Shown here: piece after piece, positions 1 through 7,776 of the stretch | Layout: each line of letters starts with the position of its first letter | How positions within the stretch are numbered: the stretch's first letter is position 1 | Assembly (NCBI GenBank): GCA_019689585.1 | Contig: JADGHG010000006.1 | Coordinates: forward strand, 1 to 36,086 | Reading direction: 5' to 3' | Length of the DNA stretch: 36,086 nt | Source of the DNA: Clostridia bacterium | Lineage (GTDB): Bacteria; Bacillota; Sulfobacillia; RBS10-35; JADGHG01 | Translations under genes and position numbers: made by a program | The notes under the pieces: generated by a model | Told to the model about the DNA's origin: nothing | What the model saw: the letters and a program-made list of their open reading frames with translations, nothing else | Databases searched by the model: none

Positions 1-72
1 TGGGGGGGGCCGCGGCCCCCCCCCCCCGCCCGGGGGGCGGGGGGGGGGGGGCGGGGGGGGGGGGGGGCCCCC
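1..72. other. G/C homopolymer block at the left edge (probable artefact)
   Basis: Apart from the first base, this stretch contains only G and C, mostly as long runs of one base. Nothing else in the window resembles it. It interrupts an open reading frame that reads normally up to about position 70. Runs like this are typical of poly-G read tails or a poorly resolved contig end. I read no biological feature here. A real G-quadruplex-forming tract is possible but unlikely given its position at the very edge. Confidence 0.75.
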
Positions 73-236
73 ACGACGCGCAAGCCGGCCAACGAGCGCG
101 CGAAGGCGAGGGCCTCGGCCGCCTCCGCCCCGGCCTCGGCCGATCTCGCCGCGCGCCCGAGGACGGCCAGGTAGACGGCGACGGCGATGGCCAGGCCGGC
201 GAGCCAGAGAAGGTGTCGCGCACGCGCACGACCCAC
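73..236 (-). CDS. N-terminal fragment of a membrane-anchored protein, possibly CwlD amidase
   Basis: From a GTG at 236 the minus strand reads about 55 codons without a stop before running into the G/C homopolymer. The peptide has a basic N terminus (MGRARARH), one hydrophobic segment at about residues 9-26, an Ala/Glu-rich linker and then SLAGLRVV. An in-frame stop lies just upstream, so GTG is the only usual start; a GGGGAGG sits rather far upstream (about 15 nt). In Bacillota rpsI is often followed by cwlD, the spore-cortex N-acetylmuramoyl-L-alanine amidase, whose first beta strand (l.gk.ivlDpGHGG) follows an N-terminal anchor at about this distance. The diagnostic DPGHGG motif is not present because the sequence degenerates. 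The gene start is fairly supported; the CwlD identity is inference from context only. Confidence 0.4.
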
Positions 237-328
237 GAAGGCGGCCCCCGGCCTCCCCTATGCCGGGGCCGGCTCGGCCATGCAGGGCTCTGCCTTGCGC
301 GGACGGGGAGGGACGGGCTCGGCGGGGC

Positions 329-757
329 CTAACGCTTCGAGAACTGCGGCGCCTTGCGGGCCTTCTTCAGACCGTACTTGCGCCTCTCCTTGACGCGCGC
401 GTCGCGAGTCAGGAAGCCCGCCTTCTTGAGGACCGCGCGCCAGTCGGGCTCGGCCTGGCAGAGCGCGCGCGCGATCCCGTGGCGGAGCGCCCCCGCCTGG
501 CCCGTGAGGCCGCCCCCCTCGACCTTGGCGAGGACGTCGAAGCGGTCGTTCGCCTGAACGGCTGCGAGCGGGGCGAGGACCGTCTCCCGGTGACCGACCT
601 GCGGGAAGTAGTCCTCGAGCGGGCGCCCGTTCACGGTGACGCGCCCCGTGCCCGCGACGAGGCGCACGCGCGCCACCGCCTCCTTGCGGCGGCCGGTACC
701 CCGGTACTCGCCGCGCGAGCCGAAGGGGACGCGCCGGCTTCCGACGGCGACCGGCAC
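329..757 (-). CDS. rpsI: 30S ribosomal protein uS9 (S9)
   Basis: 142 residues, slightly longer than the usual ~130. uS9 sits in the 30S head, and its C-terminal tail reaches toward the P-site tRNA. The family motif [14 protein letters not shown] lies at about residues 20-33, and the protein ends in the conserved basic tail closing with FSKR. The GTG start at 757 is three bases after the rplM stop, with GGAGGAGG in the last rplM codons at good spacing, so the two are translationally coupled. It is the last gene of the rplM-rpsI pair and presumably uses the promoter at 1286-1314. No terminator is visible after it. Identity is certain. Confidence 0.98.
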   Translation of the reverse strand: MPVAVGSRRVPFGSRGEYRGTGRRKEAVARVRLVAGTGRVTVNGRPLEDYFPQVGHRETVLAPLAAVQANDRFDVLAKVEGGGLTGQAGALRHGIARALCQAEPDWRAVLKKAGFLTRDARVKERRKYGLKKARKAPQFSKR

Positions 758-760
758 CGG

Positions 761-1252
761 CTAGGCCTCCTCCGCGGCGCGCGAAGCGAGCTCGCGCGCC
801 TTCCGAATGCGCCGGAGCGGAAGGGGCTCCGGCTTCTGCGCCGCATGCGGGTGCTCCGGCCCCGCGTAGACGCGGAGCTTCTTCAGCATGCGCCGGCCGA
901 GCGGCGTGCGGGGAAGCATCCCCGCCACCGCCTTCCGCACGGCGCGCTCGGGCCAGCGCGCGAGGAAGGCTTCGTAGTCCATGGCCTTCAAACCGCGCGG
1001 CCAGCCCGAGTGGCGGTAGTAGATCTTCTTCTTCGGCTTCTGCCCCGTGAGGCGGACCTCCCGGGCGTTCACGACGATCACGTGGTCGCCCGTGTCGACG
1101 CCGGGCGTGAACGTGGGCTTGTGCTTCCCGCGCAGGACGCGGGCGATCTCGCTCGCGAGCCGGCCGAGCACGAGCCCCTTCGCGTCGACGACGTACCAGC
1201 GACGCGCCCCCGGCTCGCCCTTGTCGCGGTAGGTCCGACCGTCGTAGGCCAT
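761..1252 (-). CDS. rplM: 50S ribosomal protein uL13 (L13)
   Basis: 163 residues with the chosen start. uL13 is an early-assembling 50S protein. Family marks are the [16 protein letters not shown] segment near the N terminus, GDHVIVVNA, the [12 protein letters not shown] block and [10 protein letters not shown]. The ORF track starts at GTG 1279. I prefer ATG 1252 because AAGGCGGTG (one mismatch to a full Shine-Dalgarno) lies 8 nt before it, and because the promoter at 1286-1314 would start transcription near 1279. The C terminus is somewhat extended and rich in Arg, Ala and Glu. It forms a two-gene unit with rpsI. Confidence 0.97.
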   Translation of the reverse strand: MAYDGRTYRDKGEPGARRWYVVDAKGLVLGRLASEIARVLRGKHKPTFTPGVDTGDHVIVVNAREVRLTGQKPKKKIYYRHSGWPRGLKAMDYEAFLARWPERAVRKAVAGMLPRTPLGRRMLKKLRVYAGPEHPHAAQKPEPLPLRRIRKARELASRAAEEA

Positions 1253-1285
1253 CGCGATCGCACCGCCTTGTGAAGACACGAAGAC

Positions 1286-1314
1286 ATTCTAGGGACGGGG
1301 CGGCAACAAGTCAA
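1286..1314 (-). promoter_or_regulatory. Sigma-A type promoter for rplM-rpsI
   Basis: The minus strand reads TTGACT, a 17-nt spacer, then TAGAAT. The -35 box is at 1309-1314 and the -10 box at 1286-1291. The TAG stop codon of truA is the first half of the -10 box. Start of transcription is expected near 1279, about 27 nt before the rplM ATG. Box quality and spacing are good; there is no experimental evidence. Confidence 0.7.
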
Positions 1315-2095
1315 CGAAGTCCTCCCCGCGGAACTCGGCGAAGGGGTAGCGGACCGAGACGAGCGTGAGCCCCTCGGGCGGCGCCGTCGGCCCGGCCGGC
1401 CGCGCGCCCCGGACGATCTCGCCGAGCGCCTCGAGCGTCAGCGCGCCGCGCGCCACCTCGACCAGCGTGCCGACGAGCGAGCGGACCATCTTGTAAAGGA
1501 AGCCTCGCGACTCGGCCCAGAGGGTTACCAGCGGGCCGCGCGCCGACACGGCCAGCTCGACCCGGCGCACCGCACCCCAGACCGGCCGTCCGGCCCGGCC
1601 GAAGGCGCGGAAGTCGTGCGTGCCCGAAAGCGCGGCGCAGGCTCGGGCGAGCGCCTCACGGTCGAGGGGCCCCGGCCGCAGCCAGGCGAACGGCCGCCAG
1701 AAGGGGGAGGGGTGGTCGGCCGTCCAGATGTTGTAGACGTACGTCTTGCTGATCGCGTCGCGCCGCGGGTGGAAGCCGGGCGGAGCCGTTCTAGCCAGGA
1801 CGACGGCGAGGTCCTCCGGGAGGCGCGCGTTGAGCGCCGGCGGGACGCGCTCGGGGGGGAGCGCGAACGGCCCGCGCGCGAGGACGGGCAGGGCGGCCGC
1901 GTGCACGCCTCGGTCGGTGCGCCCGGCGGCGACGGTCGCGACCGGCCGGCCAGCGAGCTCCGAGAGCGCTTCCTCGAGCGTCCCGCGCACGGTGGCCTCG
2001 CCCTTCGCCTGCCGCTCGTAGCCGTGAAAGCGCGTCCCGCGGTAGGCGAGGACCAGGAGAAGGTCGCCCGGCCGCGCGGCGAGGGGCTCCGTCAT
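1289..2095 (-). CDS. truA: tRNA pseudouridine(38-40) synthase TruA
   Basis: 268 residues. TruA isomerises uridines 38, 39 and 40 in the tRNA anticodon arm. The catalytic Asp is D61 in AAGRTDRGVHA; the residue after the Asp is Arg where Ala or Lys is commoner. Further family marks are AYRGTRFHGYERQ near the N terminus, the RRDAISKTYVYNI block, GTHDFRAF and the C-terminal GFLYKMVRSLVGTLVEV. The start is ATG 2095, which overlaps the ecfT stop as ATGA; the much longer ORF-track frame upstream is a shadow of ecfT and ecfA2. ecfA1-ecfA2-ecfT-truA-rplM-rpsI is the standard Bacillota order. Confidence 0.97.
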   Translation of the reverse strand: MTEPLAARPGDLLLVLAYRGTRFHGYERQAKGEATVRGTLEEALSELAGRPVATVAAGRTDRGVHAAALPVLARGPFALPPERVPPALNARLPEDLAVVLARTAPPGFHPRRDAISKTYVYNIWTADHPSPFWRPFAWLRPGPLDREALARACAALSGTHDFRAFGRAGRPVWGAVRRVELAVSARGPLVTLWAESRGFLYKMVRSLVGTLVEVARGALTLEALGEIVRGARPAGPTAPPEGLTLVSVRYPFAEFRGEDFVDLLPPRP

Positions 2096-2892
2096 CCCCA
2101 GAGCCGCCCCCAGCCGGCGGCGACGACGCAGAAAAGGGCCGTCACGGCCACGGCCAGGCCGTCCCGGGCCGTGAAGGCCGGCTCGCGGAAGTGCGTCCGC
2201 CCCTCGCCTCCCGCGTAGCCCCTCGCCTCCATGGCGAGGGCGAGCTCCTCGGCCCGCCGGAACGAGGCGACGAAGAGCGGCACCAAGACCGGCACGAGCT
2301 GCCGGGCCCGCCGAAGGAGCGACCCCGACTCGAAGTCGGCCCCGCGCGCCATCTGTGCCTTCATGATGCGGTCCGCCTCCTCGAACATCGTCGGGATGAA
2401 GCGGAGCGCGATCGACATCATGAGCGCCACCTCGTGCACGGGGAGGCCGAGGCGCTTGCCGGGCGAGAAGATCCGCTCGAGGCCGTCGGTGAACGCCATG
2501 GGCGAGGTCGTGAGCGTGAGGAGCGTCGTGGCCCAGACGAGGAGGACGAGCCGCACGCCGAGCGCGGCGGCCACGGAGAGCCCCTCGCGGCTCAGCGCGA
2601 GAGGCCCGAGGCGCGCGACCGGCTCGCCCGGGATCGAGACGGCGTTGATCGCGGCCGTGATGACGAGGAGGACCAGGATCGGCCGGAGCCCCCTCAGGAT
2701 GGCCCCGACCGGCGCCTGGGCGAGCCAGGTGGCGAGGGCGACGAGCGCGAACGCGACGAGGTAGCCGGCCGGGTGGCGGACCGAGAAGAGCGCCACGATG
2801 AGAAACGCGACGGCCACGAGCTTGGCGCGCGCATCGAGCCGGTGAAGGGCGCTCCGGCCGGGCAGGAACTGGCCGAGCGTGAGGTCCCTCAT
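2092..2892 (-). CDS. ecfT: ECF transporter transmembrane component EcfT
   Basis: 266 residues, CbiQ/EcfT family. EcfT is the membrane scaffold that couples the EcfA1-EcfA2 ATPases to exchangeable substrate-binding S components for vitamins or metals. The N-terminal FLPGRSALHRLDARAK motif is typical. Hydrophobic segments follow at about residues 25-60, 60-85 and 100-140, with another at the C terminus. The two cytoplasmic coupling motifs are visible as KAQMARGADF and LAMEARGY. ATG 2892 overlaps the ecfA2 stop (ATGA), so translation is coupled. No S-component gene lies nearby, so this is a shared group II module and the substrate cannot be told from this window. Confidence 0.96.
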   Translation of the reverse strand: MRDLTLGQFLPGRSALHRLDARAKLVAVAFLIVALFSVRHPAGYLVAFALVALATWLAQAPVGAILRGLRPILVLLVITAAINAVSIPGEPVARLGPLALSREGLSVAAALGVRLVLLVWATTLLTLTTSPMAFTDGLERIFSPGKRLGLPVHEVALMMSIALRFIPTMFEEADRIMKAQMARGADFESGSLLRRARQLVPVLVPLFVASFRRAEELALAMEARGYAGGEGRTHFREPAFTARDGLAVAVTALFCVVAAGWGRLWG

Positions 2893-3785
2893 CGGCGCCG
2901 ACCCGCCCGGGCGCGCCCTTTCGCCTCCGCGATCGCGCGCACCGCCTCCTCCGGCCGCACCACGTCGCCCGGAAGCGGCCAGCCGCAGGCCCTGAGCCGC
3001 CGGCAGAGCTCGGCCGCGAAGGGCGGCTCGAGGCCGAATTGCGCGAGGTCGCGGCCCGAGGCGAAGAGCTCCCGGGGCGGGAGGTCGGCCACGACGCGCC
3101 CGCGCGCGAGGACGACGATGCGGTCGCAGAGCTCGGCCATCTCCTCCATGCGGTGCGAGACGTAGACGAGCGTCCGCGGCCGTCGCCCCGACGACTGCCA
3201 GCGGCGGACGATCTCGAGGAGCGCGCGTCGGCCGGCCGGGTCGAGCCCGGCCGAGGGCTCGTCGAGCACGAGCACCTCGGGGTCCATGGCGAGGACGCCC
3301 GCGATCGCCACTCGGCGCATCTGCCCGCCCGAGAGCTGAAAGGGCGAGCGGCCCGCAAGCGACTCGGGCAGCCCCACGTCCTTCATCGCCCGCGCGACGC
3401 GCGCGCGCACCTCGTCCGGGGGCAGGCCGAGGTTGCGCGGGCCGTAGGCGATGTCGTCGAAGACGGTCTCCTCGAAGAGCTGCGCCTCCGGGTACTGGAA
3501 CACGACCCCCACGGTGCGGCGGAGCTCGAGCCGCAACCTCGCCCGCTCGCGCCGCGAGAGGCCGCGGCCCGTGGTGTCGCGGCCGGACACGACGACGCGG
3601 CCTGCCGTCGGCTGGAGGAGGCCGTTCAAGTGCAGGGCGAGCGTCGTCTTACCCGAGCCCGTCGCGCCGGCGAGCCCGATCCGCTCGCCGTCCCCGATCG
3701 CGAGCGTCACGTCGTCGAGGGCCAAGGGCCCTCTCCGGCCGGCCCGCTCGTACCGGAAGCTCAGGTGCTCGACGGAAATGGGCAG
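2889..3785 (-). CDS. ecfA2: ECF transporter ATPase EcfA2
   Basis: About 298 residues. It is the second ATP-binding subunit of the ECF transporter. The motifs are complete: Walker A GATGSGKT (about 40-47), Q-loop VFQYPEAQLFEETV, signature LSGGQ (about 151-155), Walker B VLVLDE (about 171-176) and the switch His in YVSHRMEE. The FQYPE.QLFEETV stretch is typical of EcfA2 rather than EcfA1. The start is unusual: no ATG, GTG or TTG occurs in frame for some 75 codons before the conserved IxVEHLSFRY opening. I place it at CTG 3785, which has GGTGG 7 nt upstream; ATT 3779 is the alternative. Either way it overlaps the end of ecfA1 by about 20 nt. The identity is certain, the start is not. Confidence 0.93.
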   Translation of the reverse strand: MPISVEHLSFRYERAGRRGPLALDDVTLAIGDGERIGLAGATGSGKTTLALHLNGLLQPTAGRVVVSGRDTTGRGLSRRERARLRLELRRTVGVVFQYPEAQLFEETVFDDIAYGPRNLGLPPDEVRARVARAMKDVGLPESLAGRSPFQLSGGQMRRVAIAGVLAMDPEVLVLDEPSAGLDPAGRRALLEIVRRWQSSGRRPRTLVYVSHRMEEMAELCDRIVVLARGRVVADLPPRELFASGRDLAQFGLEPPFAAELCRRLRACGWPLPGDVVRPEEAVRAIAEAKGRARAGRRR

Positions 3786-4609
3786 AGGGCGTCCACCAGC
3801 CCTTCCAGGGTGACGACCCCCTGGGGCACGGCCAGCCCCGCCTCCCGAAGCCCTTCGGCCACGGCCACGGCCGGCGGCGGCGCAAGGCCGAGCGCGGCGA
3901 GCTCGGCGGCGCGCGGGAGGACCTCCCCGGGCGCCCCTTCGAGGGCGACGCGGCCGGCGGCCAGGACGAGGACGCGGTCGGCGAGGGCGGCCTCCTCGAG
4001 GTGATGCGTGATCCACACGACGGCGAGGCCGCGCGTGCGACGGAGCTCCTTCACCGTCGCGACGACCGACTGGCGGCCGACCGGGTCGAGCATCGAGGTG
4101 GCCTCGTCGAAGACGATCGCCTGGGGCAGCATGGCGAGGGCGCCCGCGATCGCGAGCCTCTGCTTCTGCCCGCCCGAGAGGCCCGCCGAGGGCTCGTCCC
4201 GCAGCTCCCAGAGGCCGACGGCGGAGAGGGCGTCCTCGACCCGCCGGCCGATCTCCGGGCCCGGCACGCCGAGGTTCTCCGGCCCGAACGCGACGTCGTC
4301 GGCCACGACGGGCGCGACGATCTGGTTGTCCGGGTTCTGGAAGACGATCCCGACGTGGCGGCGCGCCGCCCGCTGGCCGTCCGGGTCGCGGGTCGAGCGG
4401 CCGAGGACGCGCACCTCGCCCTCGTCGGGGACGAGGAGGCCGTTCAGCGCCTTCGCGAGCGTCGACTTGCCGGAGCCGTTCGCGCCCGCGACCGCGAGCC
4501 ACTCGCCGGCCGCGAGCGAGAGCGAGACGCCGTCGAGGGCCCGCACCGCGCCGCCCCGTCCGTCCGGGTAGGCGTGGCGCAGGCCCTCGGCCTCGATCAC
4601 GGCCGCCAT
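3761..4609 (-). CDS. ecfA1: ECF transporter ATPase EcfA1
   Basis: 282 residues, the first ATP-binding subunit of the ECF transporter, which heterodimerises with EcfA2 and docks on EcfT. Motifs are Walker A GANGSGKS (42-49), Q-loop VFQNPDNQIV (about 89-98), signature LSGGQ (144-148), Walker B AIVFDE (164-169) and His in WITHHLEEA (about 199-207). The FQNPDNQ sequence is characteristic of EcfA1. ATG 4609 lies five bases past the rplQ stop, so this gene is read from the long ribosomal transcript. The C terminus overlaps the start of ecfA2. Confidence 0.97.
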   Translation of the reverse strand: MAAVIEAEGLRHAYPDGRGGAVRALDGVSLSLAAGEWLAVAGANGSGKSTLAKALNGLLVPDEGEVRVLGRSTRDPDGQRAARRHVGIVFQNPDNQIVAPVVADDVAFGPENLGVPGPEIGRRVEDALSAVGLWELRDEPSAGLSGGQKQRLAIAGALAMLPQAIVFDEATSMLDPVGRQSVVATVKELRRTRGLAVVWITHHLEEAALADRVLVLAAGRVALEGAPGEVLPRAAELAALGLAPPPAVAVAEGLREAGLAVPQGVVTLEGLVDALCPFPSST

Positions 4610-4614
4610 CGCGG

Positions 4615-4953
4615 CTAGACGAGCTCGAGCCGCACGAGCGGCGCGCCGTCGCCGCGCCGCGGGCCGAGGCGGAGGATGCGCGTGTAGCCGCCCGGCCGCT
4701 CGGCGTAGCGGGGCGCGAGGGTGTCGAAGAGCTTCTTCAGGACGTCCTCGTCGAGGAGCACGGCCGCCGCCTGGCGGCGCGCGTGCAGGTCGCCCGCCTT
4801 CGCCTTCGTGATGAGCTTCTCCGCCAGCCGGTCGACCTCGCGCGCCTTGGCCTCGGTCGTCACGATCGCCTCGTGGCGGAAGAGGGCGGTGATCAGGCTG
4901 CGAAAGAGGGCGCGGCGCGCGTCCCGCGGTCGCCCGAGCTTCGCGTAGGCCAC
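4615..4953 (-). CDS. rplQ: 50S ribosomal protein bL17 (L17)
   Basis: 112 residues, normal length. bL17 lies near the exit of the polypeptide tunnel. The N-terminal KLGRPRDARRALFRSLITAL block matches the family, with DARRA in place of the commoner xHRxA, followed by IVTTEAKAREVDRLAEKLIT. The start is GTG 4953, with AAGGAGG about 9 nt upstream. It closes the alpha operon (rpsM-rpsK-rpsD-rpoA-rplQ) and is followed without a terminator by ecfA1. Confidence 0.98.
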   Translation of the reverse strand: MAYAKLGRPRDARRALFRSLITALFRHEAIVTTEAKAREVDRLAEKLITKAKAGDLHARRQAAAVLLDEDVLKKLFDTLAPRYAERPGGYTRILRLGPRRGDGAPLVRLELV

Positions 4954-4975
4954 GGCCCCGCCTCCTTCCCGGTCG

Positions 4976-5929
4976 TCAGTCCTCGCTCTGGCGGAGGTGA
5001 AGCCCGAGCGCGGCGAGCTTCTCCTCGACTTCCTCGAGCGACTTCTTGCCGAGGTTGCGGACCTTCATCATGTCCTCGGGCGTCTTGGCGATGAGCTCCC
5101 CGATCGTGTTGATGCCGGCCCGCTTCAGGCAGTTGAACGAGCGCACCGAGAGGTCGAGCTCCTCGATGCTCCGCTCGAGCAGGTGGTCGCGCTCGCTCGC
5201 CTCCTTGTCGGCCATGAGCTCAAGGCCCTCGACCGGGCCCGCCAGCCCGACGAAGAGCGCGAGGTGCTCCGTCAGGATGCGCGCCGCGAGGCTCGTCGCC
5301 TCGTCGGCCGCGATCGTCCCGTCCGTCCACACCTCGAGCGTGAGCCGGTCGAAGTCGGTCTGCTGGCCCACGCGCGTGTCGGTGACGGTGAAGTTGACGC
5401 GCCGGATGGGCGAGAAGATGGCGTCGATCGGGATGACGCCGATCGGCGCGTCCGGCTTCTTGTTGCGCTCGGCCGGCGAGTAGCCGCGGCCGCGCTCGAC
5501 CAGCATCTCGATCGCGAGCCGGCCGTTCTTGTCGAGCGTCGCGATCTTCTGCTCGGGGTTGACGATCTCGACGTCGGCGGGGCACTGGATGTCGGCCCCC
5601 GTGACCTCCCCCTCGCCCTCGGCCTCGATGCGCACCGTGTAGGGCCCCTCGCCGTACGTGCGGATCGCGAGGCCCTTCACGTTCAGGATGATGTCGGTGA
5701 CGTCCTCGAGCACGCCCGGAAGGCTCGAGAACTCGTGGAGCACGCCGTCGATCTTGACGGAGGTCACGGCCGAGCCGGGGAGCGACGAAAGGAGCACGCG
5801 CCGGAGCGCGTTCCCCAAGGTCGTCCCGAAGCCGCGCTCGAGCGGCTCGACCACCAGCCGGCCGTACCGGCCGTCGGGCGACTTCTCGACAAGCTCGATC
5901 GTCGGACGCTCCATCTCGACCGTCGCCAC
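4976..5929 (-). CDS. rpoA: RNA polymerase alpha subunit
   Basis: 317 residues, usual length. The alpha dimer nucleates assembly of RNA polymerase, and its C-terminal domain contacts UP elements and activators. The N-terminal domain (about 1-235) carries the family block [20 protein letters not shown]. The C-terminal domain (about 250-310) carries [21 protein letters not shown] and the helix-hairpin-helix segment [17 protein letters not shown]. The chosen start is GTG 5929, with GGAGGG 7 nt upstream; an ATG five codons downstream is possible. It lies between rpsD and rplQ as in most bacteria. Confidence 0.98.
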   Translation of the reverse strand: MATVEMERPTIELVEKSPDGRYGRLVVEPLERGFGTTLGNALRRVLLSSLPGSAVTSVKIDGVLHEFSSLPGVLEDVTDIILNVKGLAIRTYGEGPYTVRIEAEGEGEVTGADIQCPADVEIVNPEQKIATLDKNGRLAIEMLVERGRGYSPAERNKKPDAPIGVIPIDAIFSPIRRVNFTVTDTRVGQQTDFDRLTLEVWTDGTIAADEATSLAARILTEHLALFVGLAGPVEGLELMADKEASERDHLLERSIEELDLSVRSFNCLKRAGINTIGELIAKTPEDMMKVRNLGKKSLEEVEEKLAALGLHLRQSED

Positions 5930-5962
5930 GCGCGTCCCTCCCCCGTCTCCGCGGGTCGCCTG

Positions 5963-6595
5963 TCAGCGCGAGTAGTGCTCGACGATGAGGCTCTCGTCGA
6001 GGGGCACCTGGATCTCGTCGCGCGCCGGGAGCCGCAGGACTTCGCCCGACAAGGCCGCCAGGTCGACCGTGACCCAGGCCGGCGGGTCCATCGCCGGCTC
6101 GGCGTCGCCGGCCGCCAGGTCCCGGAAGTGCTGCATCGAGCGGCTCCCCTCGCGCACGGCCACGCGGTCGCCCGGCCGCACGAGGTACGAGGGGATGTTG
6201 ACGCGGCGGCCGTTCACCTCGATGTGGCCGTGCAGCACGAACTGCCGGGCCTGCGGCCGCGAGCGCGCGAACCCCATGCGGAACACGACGTTGTCGAGGC
6301 GCGACTCGAGGATCTGCATGAGCCGCTCGCCCGTCACGCCCTTCGCGCGGCTCGCCATCTCGACGTAGCGGCGGAACTGGCGCTCGAGCGGCCCGTAGAT
6401 GCGCCGCGCCTTCTGCTTCGTGCGCAGCCGGATGCCGTACTCCGAGAGCTTGCGCCGTGCCAGCTGGTGCTGGCCCGGCGGCCCTTTCTTCTTCTCGATG
6501 GGGCACTTGTCGGTGTAGCAGCGGTAGCCCTTCAGGTAGAGCTTCTCGCCCTCGCGCCGGCACAGGCGGCAGACGGGCCCCGTGTACCTCGCCAT
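5963..6595 (-). CDS. rpsD: 30S ribosomal protein uS4 (S4), zinc-binding form
   Basis: 210 residues. uS4 is a primary 16S rRNA binder in the 30S body and takes part in decoding fidelity. The N terminus has four Cys (C9, C12, C26, C31) that form the zinc site of the C+ version. The S4 RNA-binding domain follows at about residues 98-165 ([21 protein letters not shown]). The protein ends in IVEHYSR, typical of the family. ATG 6595 is preceded by AAGGAGG. In some bacteria uS4 represses its own operon; no leader structure could be recognised here. Confidence 0.98.
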   Translation of the reverse strand: MARYTGPVCRLCRREGEKLYLKGYRCYTDKCPIEKKKGPPGQHQLARRKLSEYGIRLRTKQKARRIYGPLERQFRRYVEMASRAKGVTGERLMQILESRLDNVVFRMGFARSRPQARQFVLHGHIEVNGRRVNIPSYLVRPGDRVAVREGSRSMQHFRDLAAGDAEPAMDPPAWVTVDLAALSGEVLRLPARDEIQVPLDESLIVEHYSR

Positions 6596-6610
6596 CTCCC
6601 TGCCGCCTCC

Positions 6611-7000
6611 TTAGACCCGCCGCCTCTTGGGCGGTCGGCACCCGTTGTGGGGGATCGGCGTGACGTCCTTGATGACGCTCACCTCGAGGCCGGCCGCCTG
6701 CAGCGCCCGGATGGCGGCCTCGCGGCCCGAGCCGGGCCCCTTCACGTACACTTCGACCTCGCGCATGCCGGCCTCCATCGCCTGCCGGGCGGCCGCCTCG
6801 GCCGCCATCTGCGCGGCGAACGGCGTGCCCTTGCGCGAGCCCTTGAAGCCCTGCGTCCCGGCCGTGCCCCAGGCGATCGCGTTGCCCGCCGGGTCGGTGA
6901 TCGTCACGATGGTGTTGTTGAACGTCGACCGGATGTGGGCGATCCCCCGGTCGACGTGGCGCCGTTCACGCCGTCTGCGCGCCGTCCGCGTCTTCGGCAT
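6611..7000 (-). CDS. rpsK: 30S ribosomal protein uS11 (S11)
   Basis: 129 residues, normal length. uS11 lines the 30S platform near the mRNA exit. It shows [47 protein letters not shown] and the C-terminal [18 protein letters not shown], all strong family matches. The start is ATG 7000. It follows rpsM by 37 nt, the largest gap in this part of the array, and that gap holds a weak promoter candidate (7032-7060). Confidence 0.98.
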   Translation of the reverse strand: MPKTRTARRRRERRHVDRGIAHIRSTFNNTIVTITDPAGNAIAWGTAGTQGFKGSRKGTPFAAQMAAEAAARQAMEAGMREVEVYVKGPGSGREAAIRALQAAGLEVSVIKDVTPIPHNGCRPPKRRRV

Positions 7001-7031
7001 CCGGACGCATTCCCCCTATGGCCGATTGACT

Positions 7032-7060
7032 ATCCTATCACTTCTTGCGCCGCACGCCAA
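7032..7060 (-). promoter_or_regulatory. Possible weak internal promoter before rpsK
   Basis: The minus strand reads TTGGCG (7055-7060), a 17-nt spacer and TAGGAT (7032-7037), with TG one base before the -10 box (extended -10 form). Each hexamer matches consensus at four of six positions. It overlaps the end of rpsM and would transcribe rpsK-rpsD-rpoA-rplQ. Matches of this quality occur by chance, so this is only a candidate. Confidence 0.3.
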
Positions 7061-7409
7061 CGGTGCGCCGCGGGCCCTTGCGCGTGCGCGCGTTCGTCTT
7101 CGTCCGCTGGCCGCGCACCGGCAGCCCGCGCCGGTGGCGCAGGCCGCGGTAGGTGCCGATGTCGATGAGCCGCTTGATGTTGCGCTGGACCTCGGCGCGG
7201 GCCTCGCCCTCGACCTTGTGGTGCTTCTCGATCTCCTCGCGCAGCCGCGCCACCTCGTCCTCGGTGAGGTCGCGCACGCGCGTGTCCGGGTGGACGCCCG
7301 TGCGCGCGAGGATGCGGCGGGCGAGCGAGGGCCCGATCCCGTAGAGGTACGGCAGGGCCGCCTCCACCCGCTTGTCGCGCGGAAGGTCGACGCCGGCGAT
7401 GCGTGCCAT
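7038..7409 (-). CDS. rpsM: 30S ribosomal protein uS13 (S13)
   Basis: 123 residues, normal length. uS13 is in the 30S head and contacts P-site tRNA and the 50S bridge. Family marks are [20 protein letters not shown], the helical RLREEIE region, [19 protein letters not shown] and the basic tail [11 protein letters not shown]. The start is ATG 7409, with a GGGG-rich Shine-Dalgarno upstream; it follows rpmJ by 15 nt. This is the first gene of the classical alpha operon. Confidence 0.98.
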   Translation of the reverse strand: MARIAGVDLPRDKRVEAALPYLYGIGPSLARRILARTGVHPDTRVRDLTEDEVARLREEIEKHHKVEGEARAEVQRNIKRLIDIGTYRGLRHRRGLPVRGQRTKTNARTRKGPRRTVGVRRKK

Positions 7410-7424
7410 CGACTGCTACCCCCT

Positions 7425-7538
7425 CTACCCCTGGCGCTGCTTGTGGCGCGGGTTCTCGCAGATGACCATCACCCTGCCGTGGCGCCGGATGATCTTGCAC
7501 TTCTCGCACATCTTCTTCACCGACGGGCGTACTTTCAC
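7425..7538 (-). CDS. rpmJ: 50S ribosomal protein bL36 (L36), zinc-binding form
   Basis: 37 residues, too short for the ORF track; found by reading the minus strand between infA and rpsM. The peptide starts [15 protein letters not shown] and ends NPRHKQRQG, a full-length match to bL36. The zinc ligands C11, C14, C27 and H32 are present (C+ form). The start is GTG 7538, with GGTGGAG upstream, and the stop is TAG at 7425. bL36 is the smallest 50S protein and organises rRNA near domains II and V. The infA-rpmJ-rpsM order is standard. Confidence 0.97.
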   Translation of the reverse strand: MKVRPSVKKMCEKCKIIRRHGRVMVICENPRHKQRQG

Positions 7539-7551
7539 CGCGCTCCACCCC

Positions 7552-7776
7552 CTAGCCGCGGAACCGGTACGTGATGCGTCCACGCGTGAGATCGTAGGGC
7601 GATAGCTCTACTGTAACGCGGTCGCCGGCCAGGATGCGGATGAAGTTCATGCGCATCTTGCCCGAGACGTGCGCGAGGACGACGTGGCCGTTGTCGAGCT
7701 TCACACGGAACATCCCGTTGGGCAAGGGGTCGACGACCGTGCCCTGGACCTCGATCGTGTCCTTATTGCGCGCCAT
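7552..7776 (-). CDS. infA: Translation initiation factor IF-1
   Basis: 74 residues, one S1/OB-fold domain covering the whole protein. IF-1 occupies the 30S A site during initiation and assists IF-2 and IF-3. The sequence shows the family hallmarks [38 protein letters not shown] and the terminal [14 protein letters not shown]. The start ATG 7776 lies inside the end of the upstream KOW-protein gene (14-nt overlap), indicating translational coupling. Confidence 0.98.
   Translation of the reverse strand: MARNKDTIEVQGTVVDPLPNGMFRVKLDNGHVVLAHVSGKMRMNFIRILAGDRVTVELSPYDLTRGRITYRFRG

Noticed and set aside
237-328. Possible terminator after rpsI
   Set aside because: Short GC-rich inverted repeats are present by composition, but no stable stem followed by a T-run was found.
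2095-3358. N-terminal 'extension' of the truA frame (689-residue track ORF)
   Set aside because: The extra part is an out-of-frame reading of ecfT and ecfA2; TruA homology starts at ATG 2095 in an ATGA overlap.
3785-4502. N-terminal 'extension' of the ecfA2 frame
   Set aside because: It is an out-of-frame reading of ecfA1 with Arg/Gly/Pro composition; ABC homology starts at about 3785.
4997-7168. 723-residue plus-strand ORF opposite rpoA-rpsD-rpsK
   Set aside because: It covers three well-supported minus-strand genes and has the same low-complexity shadow composition.
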